From NCBI GenBank assembly GCA_903892415.1, contig CAITIQ010000307.1:1-35257 (forward strand): 35,257 nt of DNA, written 5' to 3'. The notes below the pieces were generated by a model. That model did no database searches. It was given only the letters and a program-made list of their open reading frames with translations, and had not been told where the DNA came from. The first letter of the stretch is position 1, and each line of letters opens with the position of its first letter. The stretch is from an uncultured delta proteobacterium. Lineage in GTDB: Bacteria > Myxococcota_A > Polyangia > Polyangiales > Polyangiaceae. Of this stretch, positions 1 through 8,025 are shown piece by piece. Both the position numbers and the translations under genes were made by a program.

Positions 1-210
1 TCCTCCGAAATCTCCGACGGCAACGCGCACAATCACGACGACATGCCGATTCTGCTCGCAGGGTCGGCGGGTGGCGCCATCGTCCCTGGGCGGCACGTGG
101 AGTTTGCCGGTGCGCCCTCGGTGGGCCAGCTCTTCGTCAGCATGCTCAATGCGCTCGACGTCGATATCAACGCTTTTGGCGATGCAACTGGGCCGCTCGC
201 CGGCCTTTAG
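1..210 (+). CDS. DUF1552 family secreted protein, C-terminal fragment
   Basis: The window opens inside a reading frame (frame 1, 69 residues, TAG stop). The visible end contains S-E-I-S-D-G-N-x-H-N-H-D-D-x-P-I-L-L-A-G followed by a GG and a G-R-H motif, and later a F-G-D-x-T-G-x-L ending. This is the typical tail of DUF1552 proteins, which are exported proteins of unknown function common in myxobacteria and planctomycetes and often paired with DUF1592/DUF1588 cytochrome-like partners. The N-terminal part, including any Tat signal, lies outside the window. The family assignment rests on motif recognition only; the fold is alkaline-phosphatase-like by family knowledge. Confidence 0.8.
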   Translation, partial: SSEISDGNAHNHDDMPILLAGSAGGAIVPGRHVEFAGAPSVGQLFVSMLNALDVDINAFGDATGPLAGL

Positions 211-231
211 CTCGTCCCCACGATCAGGCGG

Positions 232-260
232 TTCCACTCGGCTCAACGGGAAGCTATAAC
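232..260 (+). promoter_or_regulatory. Possible promoter of tRNA-Arg
   Basis: TATAAC at 255-260 is a good -10 element about 14 nt before the tRNA 5' end. The hexamer 17 nt upstream (TTCCAC, 232-237) is a poor -35. Only the -10 and its distance to the tRNA support the call. Confidence 0.4.
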
Positions 261-273
261 GACGCTTCCTCTG

Positions 274-350
274 GTGCCCGTAGCTCAGTTGGATAGAGCG
301 GCGGCCTTCTAAGCCGCGGGTCGCAGGTTCGAGTCCTGCCGGGCGCGCCA
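274..350 (+). tRNA. tRNA-Arg (anticodon TCT)
   Basis: A full cloverleaf can be folded. The 7-bp acceptor stem pairs GTGCCCG (274-280) with CGGGCGC (340-346), with one T-G wobble. The D arm holds AGCTCAGTTGGATAGAGC, the anticodon stem is GCGGC/GCCGC around loop CTTCTAA, and the T arm is GCAGG-TTCGAGT-CCTGC. Anticodon TCT reads AGA (and AGG by wobble). The 3' CCA is encoded at 348-350. Confidence 0.97.
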
Positions 351-356
351 TCTCGA

Positions 357-382
357 CTGCGTTCCGCCAAAGGCGGATGCAG
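357..382 (+). terminator. Hairpin after tRNA-Arg, possible terminator
   Basis: Inverted repeat just downstream of the tRNA: an outer stem CTGC/GCAG and an inner stem TCCGCC/GGCGGA with an AAA loop, separated by a small internal loop. No T-tract follows, so it is either a tRNA 3'-processing/termination hairpin or chance. Confidence 0.3.
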
Positions 383-445
383 CAACAAAATGAAGATTCC
401 TGCGGCCGACGCTTGAAGGCCGCGTGGAAGCCTCGGCCCGAGAGC

Positions 446-1364
446 TCAGGTGGCGGAGTAGCGCTTTGCTGTCCGCTGCGCCCGGAGCGACTCGGTCAGG
501 TAGTCAACGAAGGCCCGAGTCTTCGCGGGGAGCAGCTTCGTGCTTGCGAAATAGAGCGAGATCTTCCCGAGATTCACGTACCAGCCGGGGAGCACGCGCT
601 TGAGCGCCCCGCTCTTGAGGTGCTCGCTCATGTCGGCGAAGAGCAAGACCGCCACTCCCATCCCGAGCAACGCGGCGCGACAAATCGCCTCCGGATCGTT
701 GATGAACAAGCGGGAGCGCGCTGCCATCGGCGCCTCGTCGCCATCACGGTTGCGCATGATCCATGGCTTTACCCTCCCGCTCTGTGGTGAACGCATGGCG
801 ATGACGTCGAGCAGCCGCATGTCCTCTGGTGTCTTCGGCAGCTTCTTTCCCGCGAGGTACGAGGGCGACGCCACGGCCACGAGATGCGCGGGCGCGAGCT
901 CGCGCGACACCACGCCGGGCTTCAGCTCGAAGCCGCCTCCGATCGCTGCGTCAACACCGTCGCCGACAAGGTCTACGGAGCGGTTGTCGAAATCCAGGTC
1001 AACGGTCACCGCAGGGTAGCGCGCAAGGAACAGCGGCATCAGCGGCATCACCTCGGTGATCCCGAAGCGCCATGCTCAGCTTGACCCTGCCCGCCGGCTC
1101 GTCGGCCCTGGAGGTCACCTCCGCGATCGCCCCCTGGAGACTGTCCAGCCCGCTGCCAACCATCGCGAGGAAGCGCTCGCCGGCCTCGGTTAGCTTCAAG
1201 CCGTGCGTGTTCCGCTGGAACAGTCGCACGCCGAGGTTTCGCTCGAGTTGGGCCACGTTGCGGCTGATCGCCGCCGGCGTCAGCCTGAGGCGTCGCGCGG
1301 CAGCGGAGAAGCTGCCCGACTCGGCGCTCCGGACGAAGGATTCCAGGTTCGACAGAGTTTCCAT
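446..1364 (-). pseudogene. LysR-family transcriptional regulator, broken by a frameshift
   Basis: The N-terminal segment (from ATG at 1364) is a standard LysR winged HTH: METLSNLESFVRSAESGSFS, then A-A-R-R-L-x-L-T-P-A-A-I-S-R-N-V-A-Q-L-E. The frame is lost after the G-R-V-K-L-S-M-A stretch. The expected continuation (F-G-I-T-E-V-M-P-L-M-P-L-F-L-A-R-Y-P) is in another frame, starting at about 1068 and running to a stop at 446; it carries the full LysR effector domain with the typical D-F-D-N-R-x-V-D-L-V motif. One extra base near 1066-1070 explains everything, and the joined protein would be about 306 residues, the normal LysR length. It is divergent from the oxidoreductase it would be expected to control. 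Alternatives are a sequencing error or a true recent pseudogene. Confidence 0.85.
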
Positions 1365-1377
1365 GTTGCGTCGCTGG

Positions 1378-1396
1378 TTTCAACGTTTGCTTGAAA
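1378..1396. promoter_or_regulatory. Palindromic operator TTTCAA-N7-TTGAAA (LysR site)
   Basis: A perfect 6-bp inverted repeat with a 7-bp spacer lies 14 nt upstream of the LysR start and about 125 nt upstream of the divergent oxidoreductase. Dyad sites of this size in the divergent intergenic region are the usual LysR autoregulatory binding site. AT-rich arms in a GC-rich background make chance less likely. Binding by this LysR is inferred. Confidence 0.6.
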
Positions 1397-1520
1397 GCGA
1401 TGCTATCCAGCGCGCCCTACCGACCGCAAGGATCCGCGCGCAAGGTGCTGCTCAACAGTCAGTCGTCGGCAAGCGTCGCGACGTTCGCGTCCTCGCTCGA
1501 CACGAAAAGGAATGAACACA

Positions 1521-2168
1521 ATGAGCAGCATCGGCATCATCGGTTAGGGTGGACTCGGCTCCAGCATCGCACGCGTGCTTGGACGCGCAGGCATCGCGGC
1601 AACAATCTCGAATCGTCGGGGACCGGCGTCCCTCGCGTCGCTCGTCGCAGAGGCTGGCCCCTCGATTAAGGCAGGCACCGTGGCCACTGCAGCCAGCGCC
1701 GACATGGTCCTCGTTGCCGTGCGCTGGGAAGACCTCGGTGCGGCGCTCAGCGGCCTGCCACCTTGGGACGGTCGCATCGTCATCGATGGCACCAATCCAG
1801 TTGCGTTCCTGGAGCCAGGCTCCCCGGAGACAAAAGATCCGACCAACCCGCTTGCGGCCTACGGGATCAAGGCGATTGATATTGGCGAAAAGCACTCGAG
1901 CGAGGTCTTTCGTGAGCACGTTCCGGGGGCGCGCCTCGTGAAGGCTCTGAACCACCTGGACGTTAGAGTCCTCGAGGAGCCGAGAACGTTGGGTGGCCAG
2001 CGCGTTCAGTTCTACTCGGGCGACGATGCGAGTGCGAAAGCGGAGGTCCGAAAGCTCCTTGAGGCAGTTGGCTACTTCCCGGTCGATCTCGGTTCCCTCG
2101 ACGTAGGCGGCCGGCTCGCGGCGCTGCCATTCGGGCCCCTGGCGGCGACCAATTTCATCAAGATTTAG
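1521..2168 (+). pseudogene. NADPH-dependent reductase (COG2085, F420-type NADP oxidoreductase), in-frame stop at codon 9
   Basis: From ATG 1521 (AAAGGA about 10 nt upstream; an in-frame ATG at 1512 is too close to it) the frame reads M-S-S-I-G-I-I-G-stop-G-G-L-G-S-S-I-A. The TAG at 1545-1547 sits inside the Rossmann G-x-G-x-x-G nucleotide-binding loop, at a position usually Ala or Ser (TCG to TAG is one change). After it the frame stays open for 206 codons with clear family features: I-S-N-R-R-G-P-x-S-L, D-G-T-N-P-V, S-E-V-F-R-E-H-V-P-G-A-R-L-V-K-A-L-N, and a D-L-G-x-L-D-x-G-G-R-L end. A restart at GTG 1575 would lack the cofactor loop. The partner LysR gene is also broken. Confidence 0.85.
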
Positions 2169-2248
2169 AGACCAAGCTTCCGGGCTCGCGAACTCTAGGC
2201 CGGGACATCGGGGGGCCGGGGCCATGCTACGAACAGTGCTGCTCTGAC

Positions 2249-2277
2249 TTGTTGCCAGCGCGCCGTTTGCGTATGCG
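2249..2277 (+). promoter_or_regulatory. Weak candidate promoter, possibly leaderless
   Basis: TTGTTG (2249-2254), 17-nt spacer, TATGCG (2272-2277), then exactly 6 nt to the ATG at 2284. Each hexamer matches the sigma-70 consensus at only 3 of 6 positions. The spacing matches two better candidates in this window (before 8142 and 13386), and the gene has no visible Shine-Dalgarno. Confidence 0.25.
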
Positions 2278-2283
2278 TAGTTG

Positions 2284-3678
2284 ATGTTGAAGCGAAGCAG
2301 TTCACTCGCCGTCACCGTGATGCTTTCTGCCGCCGCTTGCGAAAGCACCGGCCCCGGTGACACGGGTGGGGGAGGGGGAGGGGGTTCAAACTCTGCCTCG
2401 GTGACCTTTCACCGTGATGTCGAGCCCATCCTCCACAAGAGCTGCTTGAGCTGCCACTCGAACGGGCGCATCGGTGGCTTCTCGCTGGAGAAGTACGAGG
2501 ACGTTCGGCCGCTTGCCGCGTCGATCGTAGCGGCGACGCAGTCTCGAGCAATGCCGCCTTGGGGAGCGCTCAGCACGGAAGGTTGCGAGCCGCGTTTCCC
2601 GTTCAAGGGCGATATCAGCCTGAGTGATGAGGAGCTGGCCACCCTGCAAGCTTGGGCCGACGCCGACGCACCGGAGGGCGATGTTGCGGATGCGCCTCCG
2701 CCGTTTGTGCCGCCCCCTCTCGGTTTGCCGAACAAGGCCCAAACCTTGGCGCCCGAAGAACCTTCAGTGGTTGAAGGCGACTCTGACCTCTTCGAGTGTG
2801 TGGTTTACGACCCTGCCTTGACGGAGGAGAAGTGGATCGACGGCATTCATTTGGTTCCCGGTAACGCCAAGGTCGCCCATCACGCGCTCACCTTCCGCAC
2901 CAGCCGTGAAGACGCCAACACCCTCTCCGGAGGCACCGGTCGGTTCCCTTGTTTTGGCGGCGCTCCCGGACAAATCGTCCACGTGTGGGCGCCCGGCGGG
3001 AACCCCTTCGAGTTGCCGAAGGACGTTGGCATCAAGCTGACGCCCGATGATGTGCTGATCGTGCAGATGCACTATCACCCCACGGGAACGTCGGTGGAAG
3101 AGGACTCGTCCGAGGTGGAGCTGCGCTACTCGGACGTAGTGCCGCCCTATCAGTTCGTCGTTACCTTCCCGGGCAACGCTGCCAACGGAGAAGACGGGCT
3201 GCTTCCCGGGCCCAACGATCGAGGCGAGCCCGAGTTCCGCATCCCCGCCGGGGTAAGCGATCACACCGAGACGATGGAGATCGTGATCCCGCCCGAGATC
3301 ATCATCGAGGTTCCGATCCTGATGGCGATGACGCACATGCACTACGTAGGCACGGACATTCGCCTCGACATCGAACGGCCGTTCTCAGCTTCCCAGCCGC
3401 TCGAGGAATGCTTGGTTCACACGCCGCAGTGGGACTTCAACTGGCAGCGGATGTACACCTACGACACCCCGATCGACCAACTGCCCAAGGGCAAAGCCGG
3501 GGACATCCTCAAGCTCACGTGCCACTACGACAACTCGATGGGCAACCCATTCGTGAAGAAGGCTCTCACCGAGCAAGGCTTGTCGGCTCCGGTGGACGTC
3601 GTGCTCGGCGAGGAGACGCTCAACGAGATGTGTCTCGCACCGCTCGGGATTTTGGTCCCCTCTTCAATCGACCTCTGA
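2284..3678 (+). CDS. PHM-like copper type II monooxygenase lipoprotein with N-terminal cytochrome c domain
   Basis: A 464-residue exported protein. A signal peptide ends in a lipobox-like S-A-A-A-C (Cys19), followed by a Gly run. A small cytochrome c-type domain carries C54-L-S-C-H58 and a distal M90-P-P-W. The rest matches the copper type II ascorbate-dependent monooxygenase fold of peptidylglycine hydroxylating monooxygenase. All six copper ligands seem present: H199-H200 and H263 (M-H-Y) for CuH; H351 and H353 (T-H-M-H-Y-V-G) plus M449 (L-N-E-M-C) for CuM. The heme domain could feed electrons to copper in place of ascorbate (inference). ATG 2284 is preferred to TTG 2281; no Shine-Dalgarno is visible. 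The substrate is unknown. Such fusions are frequent in Myxococcota, where most are uncharacterised. Confidence 0.85.
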   Translation: MLKRSSSLAVTVMLSAAACESTGPGDTGGGGGGGSNSASVTFHRDVEPILHKSCLSCHSNGRIGGFSLEKYEDVRPLAASIVAATQSRAMPPWGALSTEGCEPRFPFKGDISLSDEELATLQAWADADAPEGDVADAPPPFVPPPLGLPNKAQTLAPEEPSVVEGDSDLFECVVYDPALTEEKWIDGIHLVPGNAKVAHHALTFRTSREDANTLSGGTGRFPCFGGAPGQIVHVWAPGGNPFELPKDVGIKLTPDDVLIVQMHYHPTGTSVEEDSSEVELRYSDVVPPYQFVVTFPGNAANGEDGLLPGPNDRGEPEFRIPAGVSDHTETMEIVIPPEIIIEVPILMAMTHMHYVGTDIRLDIERPFSASQPLEECLVHTPQWDFNWQRMYTYDTPIDQLPKGKAGDILKLTCHYDNSMGNPFVKKALTEQGLSAPVDVVLGEETLNEMCLAPLGILVPSSIDL

Positions 3679-3974
3679 CGCACGACTCACTCGACTGCGG
3701 TGGCGCTGGTGGGGGCGAGTTCGAGCGTGGCAGCATTGAAGGTCAGCATATTGACCACTATTCAAGAGCCGTGCCGCTATTGGGTAGCCGGTCAATAGCT
3801 GTCGATGGCCCGGAACACTGGGACTTTTGAGGTGGGAGATTATCCTCGGTTGGCAGAAGCGGGCTACAGGTTGCCCACCTGGATAAAAATGTGACCATCC
3901 ATGCTCTCCTTTCGGTCAACAGCCCGAGTCGCTACGCGTTGCTTGAGTCGAAGGGAAGATGGCATGCTCGCGCG
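3679..3974. other. Gene-free interval of about 296 nt
   Basis: No convincing gene. It contains a short inverted repeat GGTCA-GCATAT-TGACC at 3741-3756 without a T-tract. The open frame running into the next gene from about 3891 lacks a good start and is better read as its 5' untranslated region. Confidence 0.5.
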
Positions 3975-4445
3975 ATGCGAAAGCGCCTGCTGCTCGTCCT
4001 GCCCCTGCTCAGCGCCTGCTCTCAGTTCGATGGAGCAAAGTTAGAAGCGGCTATCAAGTCCAAGTTCGAGTCCGAGAAGGTGGCCGTTCGCGAAGTGAAG
4101 TGCCCCGCCGCCGACCGCGAACTCAAGGCTGGTGACAGCTTTACGTGTGCGGGGGTTTCAGGCCTTGGCGACAACTTCACCGTGAAGGTCACCCAAAAGG
4201 ATGACCAGGGCAACGTGAACTGGGAGCTCGAAGGCAAGCTCTTCGACCCGGTTGAGTACTCGGAAAAGGCGCTTGGCCACTTCACCAACAACCGCAAGGT
4301 AGATTGCGGACGGGACCGATTCATCGCCGTCAAAGGAACGAAGATGACCTGCACCGTCGAAGGCGGAAAGTCCGCAACGGTGGAATTCAAGGAAGACGGC
4401 TCGCCCGACGCCGACGGGCTCATGGCCATCATCGGCGGCAATTGA
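3975..4445 (+). CDS. Lipoprotein with two DUF4333-like repeats
   Basis: A 156-residue protein starting at ATG 3975; the frame is open further upstream but the signal peptide M-R-K-R-L-L-L-V-L-P-L-L-S-A-C starts here, with lipobox L-S-A-C (Cys15). Two similar segments follow. Each has V-x-C-x(n)-G-x-x-x-T-C followed by a beta-strand ending (V-K-C-P...G-D-S-F-T-C-A-G and V-D-C-G...G-T-K-M-T-C-T-V). That cysteine pair spacing resembles DUF4333, a small domain of secreted actinobacterial and proteobacterial lipoproteins with no known function. Each pair may form a disulfide in the periplasm. It is convergent with uppS, with 17 nt between stops. Confidence 0.75.
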   Translation: MRKRLLLVLPLLSACSQFDGAKLEAAIKSKFESEKVAVREVKCPAADRELKAGDSFTCAGVSGLGDNFTVKVTQKDDQGNVNWELEGKLFDPVEYSEKALGHFTNNRKVDCGRDRFIAVKGTKMTCTVEGGKSATVEFKEDGSPDADGLMAIIGGN

Positions 4446-4462
4446 GCCGTCCTTTTCGCGGA

Positions 4463-5215
4463 TCAGATCGCTTCTGAAACGACCTGATCGCCCGTCTTGC
4501 CAAAGCGACGTTGCCGTCGGCAAAAGGCTGCGATGGCCTCGTCCAAGGTCTCCTCGGTGAAGTCAGGCCAGAGCGTCTCGGTGAAGAAGAGTTCAGCGTA
4601 GGCGCATTCAAACAACAAGAAGTCCGACAGCCGTCGCTCTCCACCGGTACGGATCACGAGATCGGGATCGGGCAGTTTGCCGGTCGACAAATAGGCTCGC
4701 AGACTCGTCTCGTTGACCTCTTCAGGAATGACGAGGCCCGCGCGCGCCCGGATGGCAATTTGCCGAATTGCTGAGACCATGTCCTGGCGACCGCCGTACG
4801 AAAGCGCGAGCGCCAGCGTCATGCCTGTACAATCGCGGGTCGCCTCAACCAACTGCTCGGTGGCGCGGCGAGTCCGCGTGGGTAGCTCGTCGATGTCGCC
4901 AATCACCGACACGTGCACGTTGCGTCGCACCAACTCTTCGAGCTCGTTCTCGGCGAACTCAGCGCAAAGACGCATCAGCGTTTCAACCTCTTGCTTCGGG
5001 CGAGACCAGTTGGCTGCGCTGAAGGCATAGAGCGTGAGCGTCTTCACTCCGCGGCTGTTGCAGCCGTAGACCGCCGTCCGTACGGCCTTGCTGCCATGCT
5101 CGTGCCCCGCCGTCCGCGGCAGGGTCCTTTGGGTGGCCCAGCGACCATTGCCGTCAAGGATGATTGCGATATGGGCGGGTGCTGCACCCGGGGGAAGCGA
5201 TGGGGAAGTCTTCAT
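4463..5215 (-). CDS. uppS: Isoprenyl transferase (undecaprenyl diphosphate synthase)
   Basis: A 250-residue protein, the usual family length. It condenses IPP onto farnesyl-PP in cis to build the C55 carrier for peptidoglycan and O-antigen; cytosolic, membrane-associated. Visible motifs: H-I-A-I-I-L-D21-G-N-G-R-W-A with the catalytic Asp, an F-S-x-x-N-W-x-R-P loop (Ala replaces the usual Glu in S-x-E-N-W), S-Y-G-G-R, and the C-terminal substrate motif R-T-G-G-E-x-R-L-S-x-F-L-L-F with the following Y-A-E-L-F-F. ATG 5215 is chosen because AAGGTG ends about 5 nt upstream; a GTG two codons earlier would overlap that site. cdsA, frr or dxr, its common partners, are not adjacent. An AT-rich patch at 5297-5320 may hold its promoter. 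Confidence 0.95.
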   Translation of the reverse strand: MKTSPSLPPGAAPAHIAIILDGNGRWATQRTLPRTAGHEHGSKAVRTAVYGCNSRGVKTLTLYAFSAANWSRPKQEVETLMRLCAEFAENELEELVRRNVHVSVIGDIDELPTRTRRATEQLVEATRDCTGMTLALALSYGGRQDMVSAIRQIAIRARAGLVIPEEVNETSLRAYLSTGKLPDPDLVIRTGGERRLSDFLLFECAYAELFFTETLWPDFTEETLDEAIAAFCRRQRRFGKTGDQVVSEAI

Positions 5216-5328
5216 GCTCACCTTGAGACCATAGTCCCAAGGCCAAGGACCTGCGATGGGAGTAATGTGGAGCTTTCGTGGAGAACGTTCCGACGCTGTT
5301 CAATTATCTAGTTAATAAACAGCCAAGA

Positions 5329-6741
5329 TCACCCGTCTCCGGGCTCCAAAAGGCGCAACGGCCCTCGCGGTGTCGAGGGCAACAGCAAACGAAAGGTGAC
5401 CTTGGGCGGGCCGGCCTCGATGCATGCGATGGTGCCACCGTGCGCCTCCGCTACCGCGCGAGCGATGGCCAATCCGAGCCCGGTACCGCCCTTGTCGATT
5501 CGCGTCGTCACGAAGCGGCGAAACAACTTCGCCTTGATGTGGGGGGCAATTTCGCCTGAGTTCTCGATCAGGATCTCGGCGTGGGTTCCTCTGTCCCGGA
5601 AGGTTATGCCCACCGTGTTTGGCGCAGTACCGTGAGTTTGTGCATTATCCACGAGGTTTTGCGCCAAGCGTGCGAGCCATCGGGCATCGCCCCGAACCGA
5701 CAGTCGTGGTCCGCAAAGTGCGATCGACTCGCCCCCTTCCGCGCCTTCACAGAGTCCGGCGAAGAGCTTGTACACGTCGACGCTGGTTGCGTTCTCGACT
5801 CCGCGGGCCTCGATCCGAGCGAGCGAAAGCAGCTCCCCGAGCATCGTCTCGATCCTGGAAGTGGCCTCTTGGATTCGAGCGAGAAAGCGTTTGGCCTCCT
5901 TTGGCTCGTCGATCGCACCGTCGGAGAGGACCTCTGCGCTCGCGCGAATCGCCGCTACAGGGTTCTTCAGTTCGTGCGAAAGATCGGCTGCGAAGGTCTC
6001 AATGAATGGCCGACCTTCGAGCTCGCGACGCATGGTTTCGATCGCGCGCGACAGCTCTTTGACCTCGCGGCCTCTCGCGCGCGGTGCCCGCGCGAGCAGC
6101 TTGCCTTCGCTTACGCGGACGGCAAAATCGGTGAGCTCCTCGATCGGCGACGCGATGGTCCTCCCAATCAAGGCCGCGGCGACGGCCGCTGCTGCTCCCA
6201 GCGTCACCGAGAGCCCGAGGATGGTCGGCGCAAAGTCGGAGAGCGTGCGGCGGATCGCGATGGTTGGTTTGTCCACGCGCACCATGCCGAACGCTGCGTC
6301 ATCAACCACGATGGGCACAGTCACGCTGACCGCCTCGCTCGGAGAGAGGTCGGCCTGGCCTGTCGGGGCAAACAGGACCTCGCCGTCGAGAGCAAGGATG
6401 CTCATGCGCATATCGCGCGGTAGGGAGGACATCCCCGCTGCAACTTCCTCCAAGCTGCGATCGTTTTTTGCGATGTCGTTCTCGATCAAGGCAGCGATCG
6501 CGAGGGCCTCGCTCTTCGCGCTCTCCTCCGCGAGCGCCGTCGTGCGCGCCATCACGCGCTCGAGCACGAGCAGCCCCAGTCCCAGCGCGAAGGCGCCAAC
6601 GATGCCCGCCAGCGCGAGAAAGATCTGCATGCGGATGCTGACTCCCGTGCGTCGGGAGCGCCACAACCTGACGACGATGAAGGCGACGAATAGTCCGAGT
6701 GCCGAGACTGAAAGTGGCGTCAGGACGACTTCAGGTCGCAT
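5329..6741 (-). CDS. Sensor histidine kinase with HAMP domain (CreC/OmpR-partner type)
   Basis: A 470-residue membrane kinase. TM segments at about 5-27 and 38-61, an extracytoplasmic sensor region of about 110 residues, and a third TM at about 172-193 leading into HAMP (194-245). The dimerisation/phosphoacceptor box is D-L-S-H256-E-L-K-N-P-V-A-A-I-R. The ATPase domain has N362-L-V-D-N-A-x-T-H-G and G-G-T-G-L-G-L-A-I-A-R. The G1 box reads I-E-N-S-G-E-I-A instead of D-x-G-x-G, so the usual adenine-contacting Asp is Asn; many active kinases tolerate this but it is worth noting. It overlaps the upstream regulator gene by 11 nt and so is translationally coupled to it. The signal is unknown. Confidence 0.92.
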   Translation of the reverse strand: MRPEVVLTPLSVSALGLFVAFIVVRLWRSRRTGVSIRMQIFLALAGIVGAFALGLGLLVLERVMARTTALAEESAKSEALAIAALIENDIAKNDRSLEEVAAGMSSLPRDMRMSILALDGEVLFAPTGQADLSPSEAVSVTVPIVVDDAAFGMVRVDKPTIAIRRTLSDFAPTILGLSVTLGAAAAVAAALIGRTIASPIEELTDFAVRVSEGKLLARAPRARGREVKELSRAIETMRRELEGRPFIETFAADLSHELKNPVAAIRASAEVLSDGAIDEPKEAKRFLARIQEATSRIETMLGELLSLARIEARGVENATSVDVYKLFAGLCEGAEGGESIALCGPRLSVRGDARWLARLAQNLVDNAQTHGTAPNTVGITFRDRGTHAEILIENSGEIAPHIKAKLFRRFVTTRIDKGGTGLGLAIARAVAEAHGGTIACIEAGPPKVTFRLLLPSTPRGPLRLLEPGDG

Positions 6742-7429
6742 TGGGCTTGTCGGTCACGCGGTAGCCAACGCCGCGCACAGTCTCTACGAGTGACGGATCA
6801 CCGCCCGCCTCCGAGACCTTCTTGCGCAAGGCCTTCACGTGAGAATCGATGGTGCGGTCGGTGATCGCGAAGCCGTCCCCCCACACGCGGTCGATGATTT
6901 GTGGTCGAGTAAAAACTCGACCGGGACCGGAGAGCAGGCACGAAAGCAAGTCGAATTCGACGCGAGTCAGATCGACGGGACTTCCGTGGACTGTGGCGCG
7001 CCGGGTCGCTTCGTCGACCGCGAGCGGAAGATCCTTGGGCGTGTTGTCGGGCACCGAGCTTTGTGCTCCGGCTCGGCGGAGCACCGCTCGTACGCGCGCG
7101 ACCACCTCGCGAGGAGAGAACGGCTTGGTGACGTAGTCGTCTGCTCCAGTCTCGAGCGCCGCGACGCGATCCGCTTCGTCGTCGCGACTCGAGAGGATGA
7201 TGACGGCGGGCGGAGACTCTTTACGGCGCGCCTCGTGAAGCACGTCGAAGCCACTGCCGTCGGGCAGCATCAGGTCGAGCAGCACCAGCTCAATGGAGGA
7301 TTCGCGCAGTATCTCCCGCGCTTCGCGCAGGGTATGCGCCAGTTGCACCTCGAAGCCGTCACGTTTGAGCGCGTAAGCCAGCGACTCCAAGATGGCCGGT
7401 TCATCGTCGACGAGCAGAAGGCGGGGCAT
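6731..7429 (-). CDS. OmpR/PhoB-family response regulator
   Basis: A 232-residue regulator. The receiver domain has D8-D9, phospho-acceptor D52 (L-V-L-L-D-L-M-L-P-D), Ser80 at the switch position and K102 (T-K-P-F). A winged-helix DNA-binding domain follows, with L-T-R-V-E-F-D-L-L, V-F-T-R-P-Q-I-I-D-R-V-W-G, and a D-S-H-V-K-A-L-R-K-K recognition helix ending in V-R-G-V-G-Y-R-V. Its ATG overlaps the stop of the preceding unknown gene by one base and its end overlaps the kinase start by 11 nt, so the three genes form one coupled unit. Confidence 0.95.
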   Translation of the reverse strand: MPRLLLVDDEPAILESLAYALKRDGFEVQLAHTLREAREILRESSIELVLLDLMLPDGSGFDVLHEARRKESPPAVIILSSRDDEADRVAALETGADDYVTKPFSPREVVARVRAVLRRAGAQSSVPDNTPKDLPLAVDEATRRATVHGSPVDLTRVEFDLLSCLLSGPGRVFTRPQIIDRVWGDGFAITDRTIDSHVKALRKKVSEAGGDPSLVETVRGVGYRVTDKPNAT

Positions 7430-8025
7430 CAGCTTCTCCGAAGGGCAGTGCCGATGTCATTCAGCATGCGGAAGGTGAGATCGTAAAACTCGGGCCTGGG
7501 AGCAAAGCCCTCGTGGTGCACCACGAAGCCACCTGGGCGCATCTCGAGGTGCCCACGAAAGCCGCGCTGCCTCAGCAGCTCGCGCAAGTTTGGTGGAAAC
7601 GCGGCCTGCGCTTCGGACGGTGAGGCTGCAAAGGTGTGCACGTGCTCGTCCCAGAGCTTTTCGCCGATGTTCACCCGTGGTGGGGGAGGGGACTCGAGGA
7701 AGGCGACACGTGTGAGAAATGGCTCGCCGACGCGCATTGCAGCCCTTCTGCGCGGCGTCGGCACCTCGGCGAAACCAACCAACGTGCGTTCGAGCGGCTC
7801 CACTCCAAGCGTCGACGTCCAGGCTTCCGCCACCACGTGGACGCCCCACGGCGTGCGTTCGGTCAGGGAGCACAGCCAGTGCTCGGGCGCCACCATGGTA
7901 TCGAACGGTTCCCAATGGCGAAACCAGCGCTCGTCGGGGGTGACCTCAAACGGCAGCCGTCGAATCGCGCCAAAGTGAGCAACGGCGTCGGTTCCATAAG
8001 GGCGAAAGCCAGCGTCTGAAGTCAT
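7429..8025 (-). CDS. Unknown protein, first gene of a two-component operon
   Basis: A 198-residue protein with no signal peptide, TM segment or motif I recognise. It is rich in aromatic residues (W-F-R-H-W-E-P-F near residue 35; E-H-W-L-C near 54) and shows a Pro-rich stretch near residue 114. A GGAG sits 8 nt before ATG 8025. Its stop overlaps the regulator start (TGATG), so it is translated together with the regulator and kinase. It could be an accessory factor of that pathway or simply a passenger; no function is proposed. Confidence 0.7.
   Translation of the reverse strand: MTSDAGFRPYGTDAVAHFGAIRRLPFEVTPDERWFRHWEPFDTMVAPEHWLCSLTERTPWGVHVVAEAWTSTLGVEPLERTLVGFAEVPTPRRRAAMRVGEPFLTRVAFLESPPPPRVNIGEKLWDEHVHTFAASPSEAQAAFPPNLRELLRQRGFRGHLEMRPGGFVVHHEGFAPRPEFYDLTFRMLNDIGTALRRS

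Noticed and set aside
999..1100. Programmed ribosomal frameshift in the LysR gene
   Set aside because: No slippery heptamer or downstream structure is visible and LysR proteins are not known to use this; a simple indel is more likely.
274..2168. Genomic island integrated at tRNA-Arg
   Set aside because: The broken pair lies next to the tRNA 3' end, but I found no second copy of the tRNA end, no integrase and no composition break.
1452..2363. 303-codon minus-strand frame opposite the oxidoreductase
   Set aside because: Longer than the broken sense frame, but low-complexity Arg-rich and without domains, whereas the sense strand shows a clear COG2085 protein.
5768..6793. 341-codon open frame antisense to the histidine kinase
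   Set aside because: Ser/Arg-rich composition typical of GC-rich shadows; the kinase on the other strand has all its motifs.
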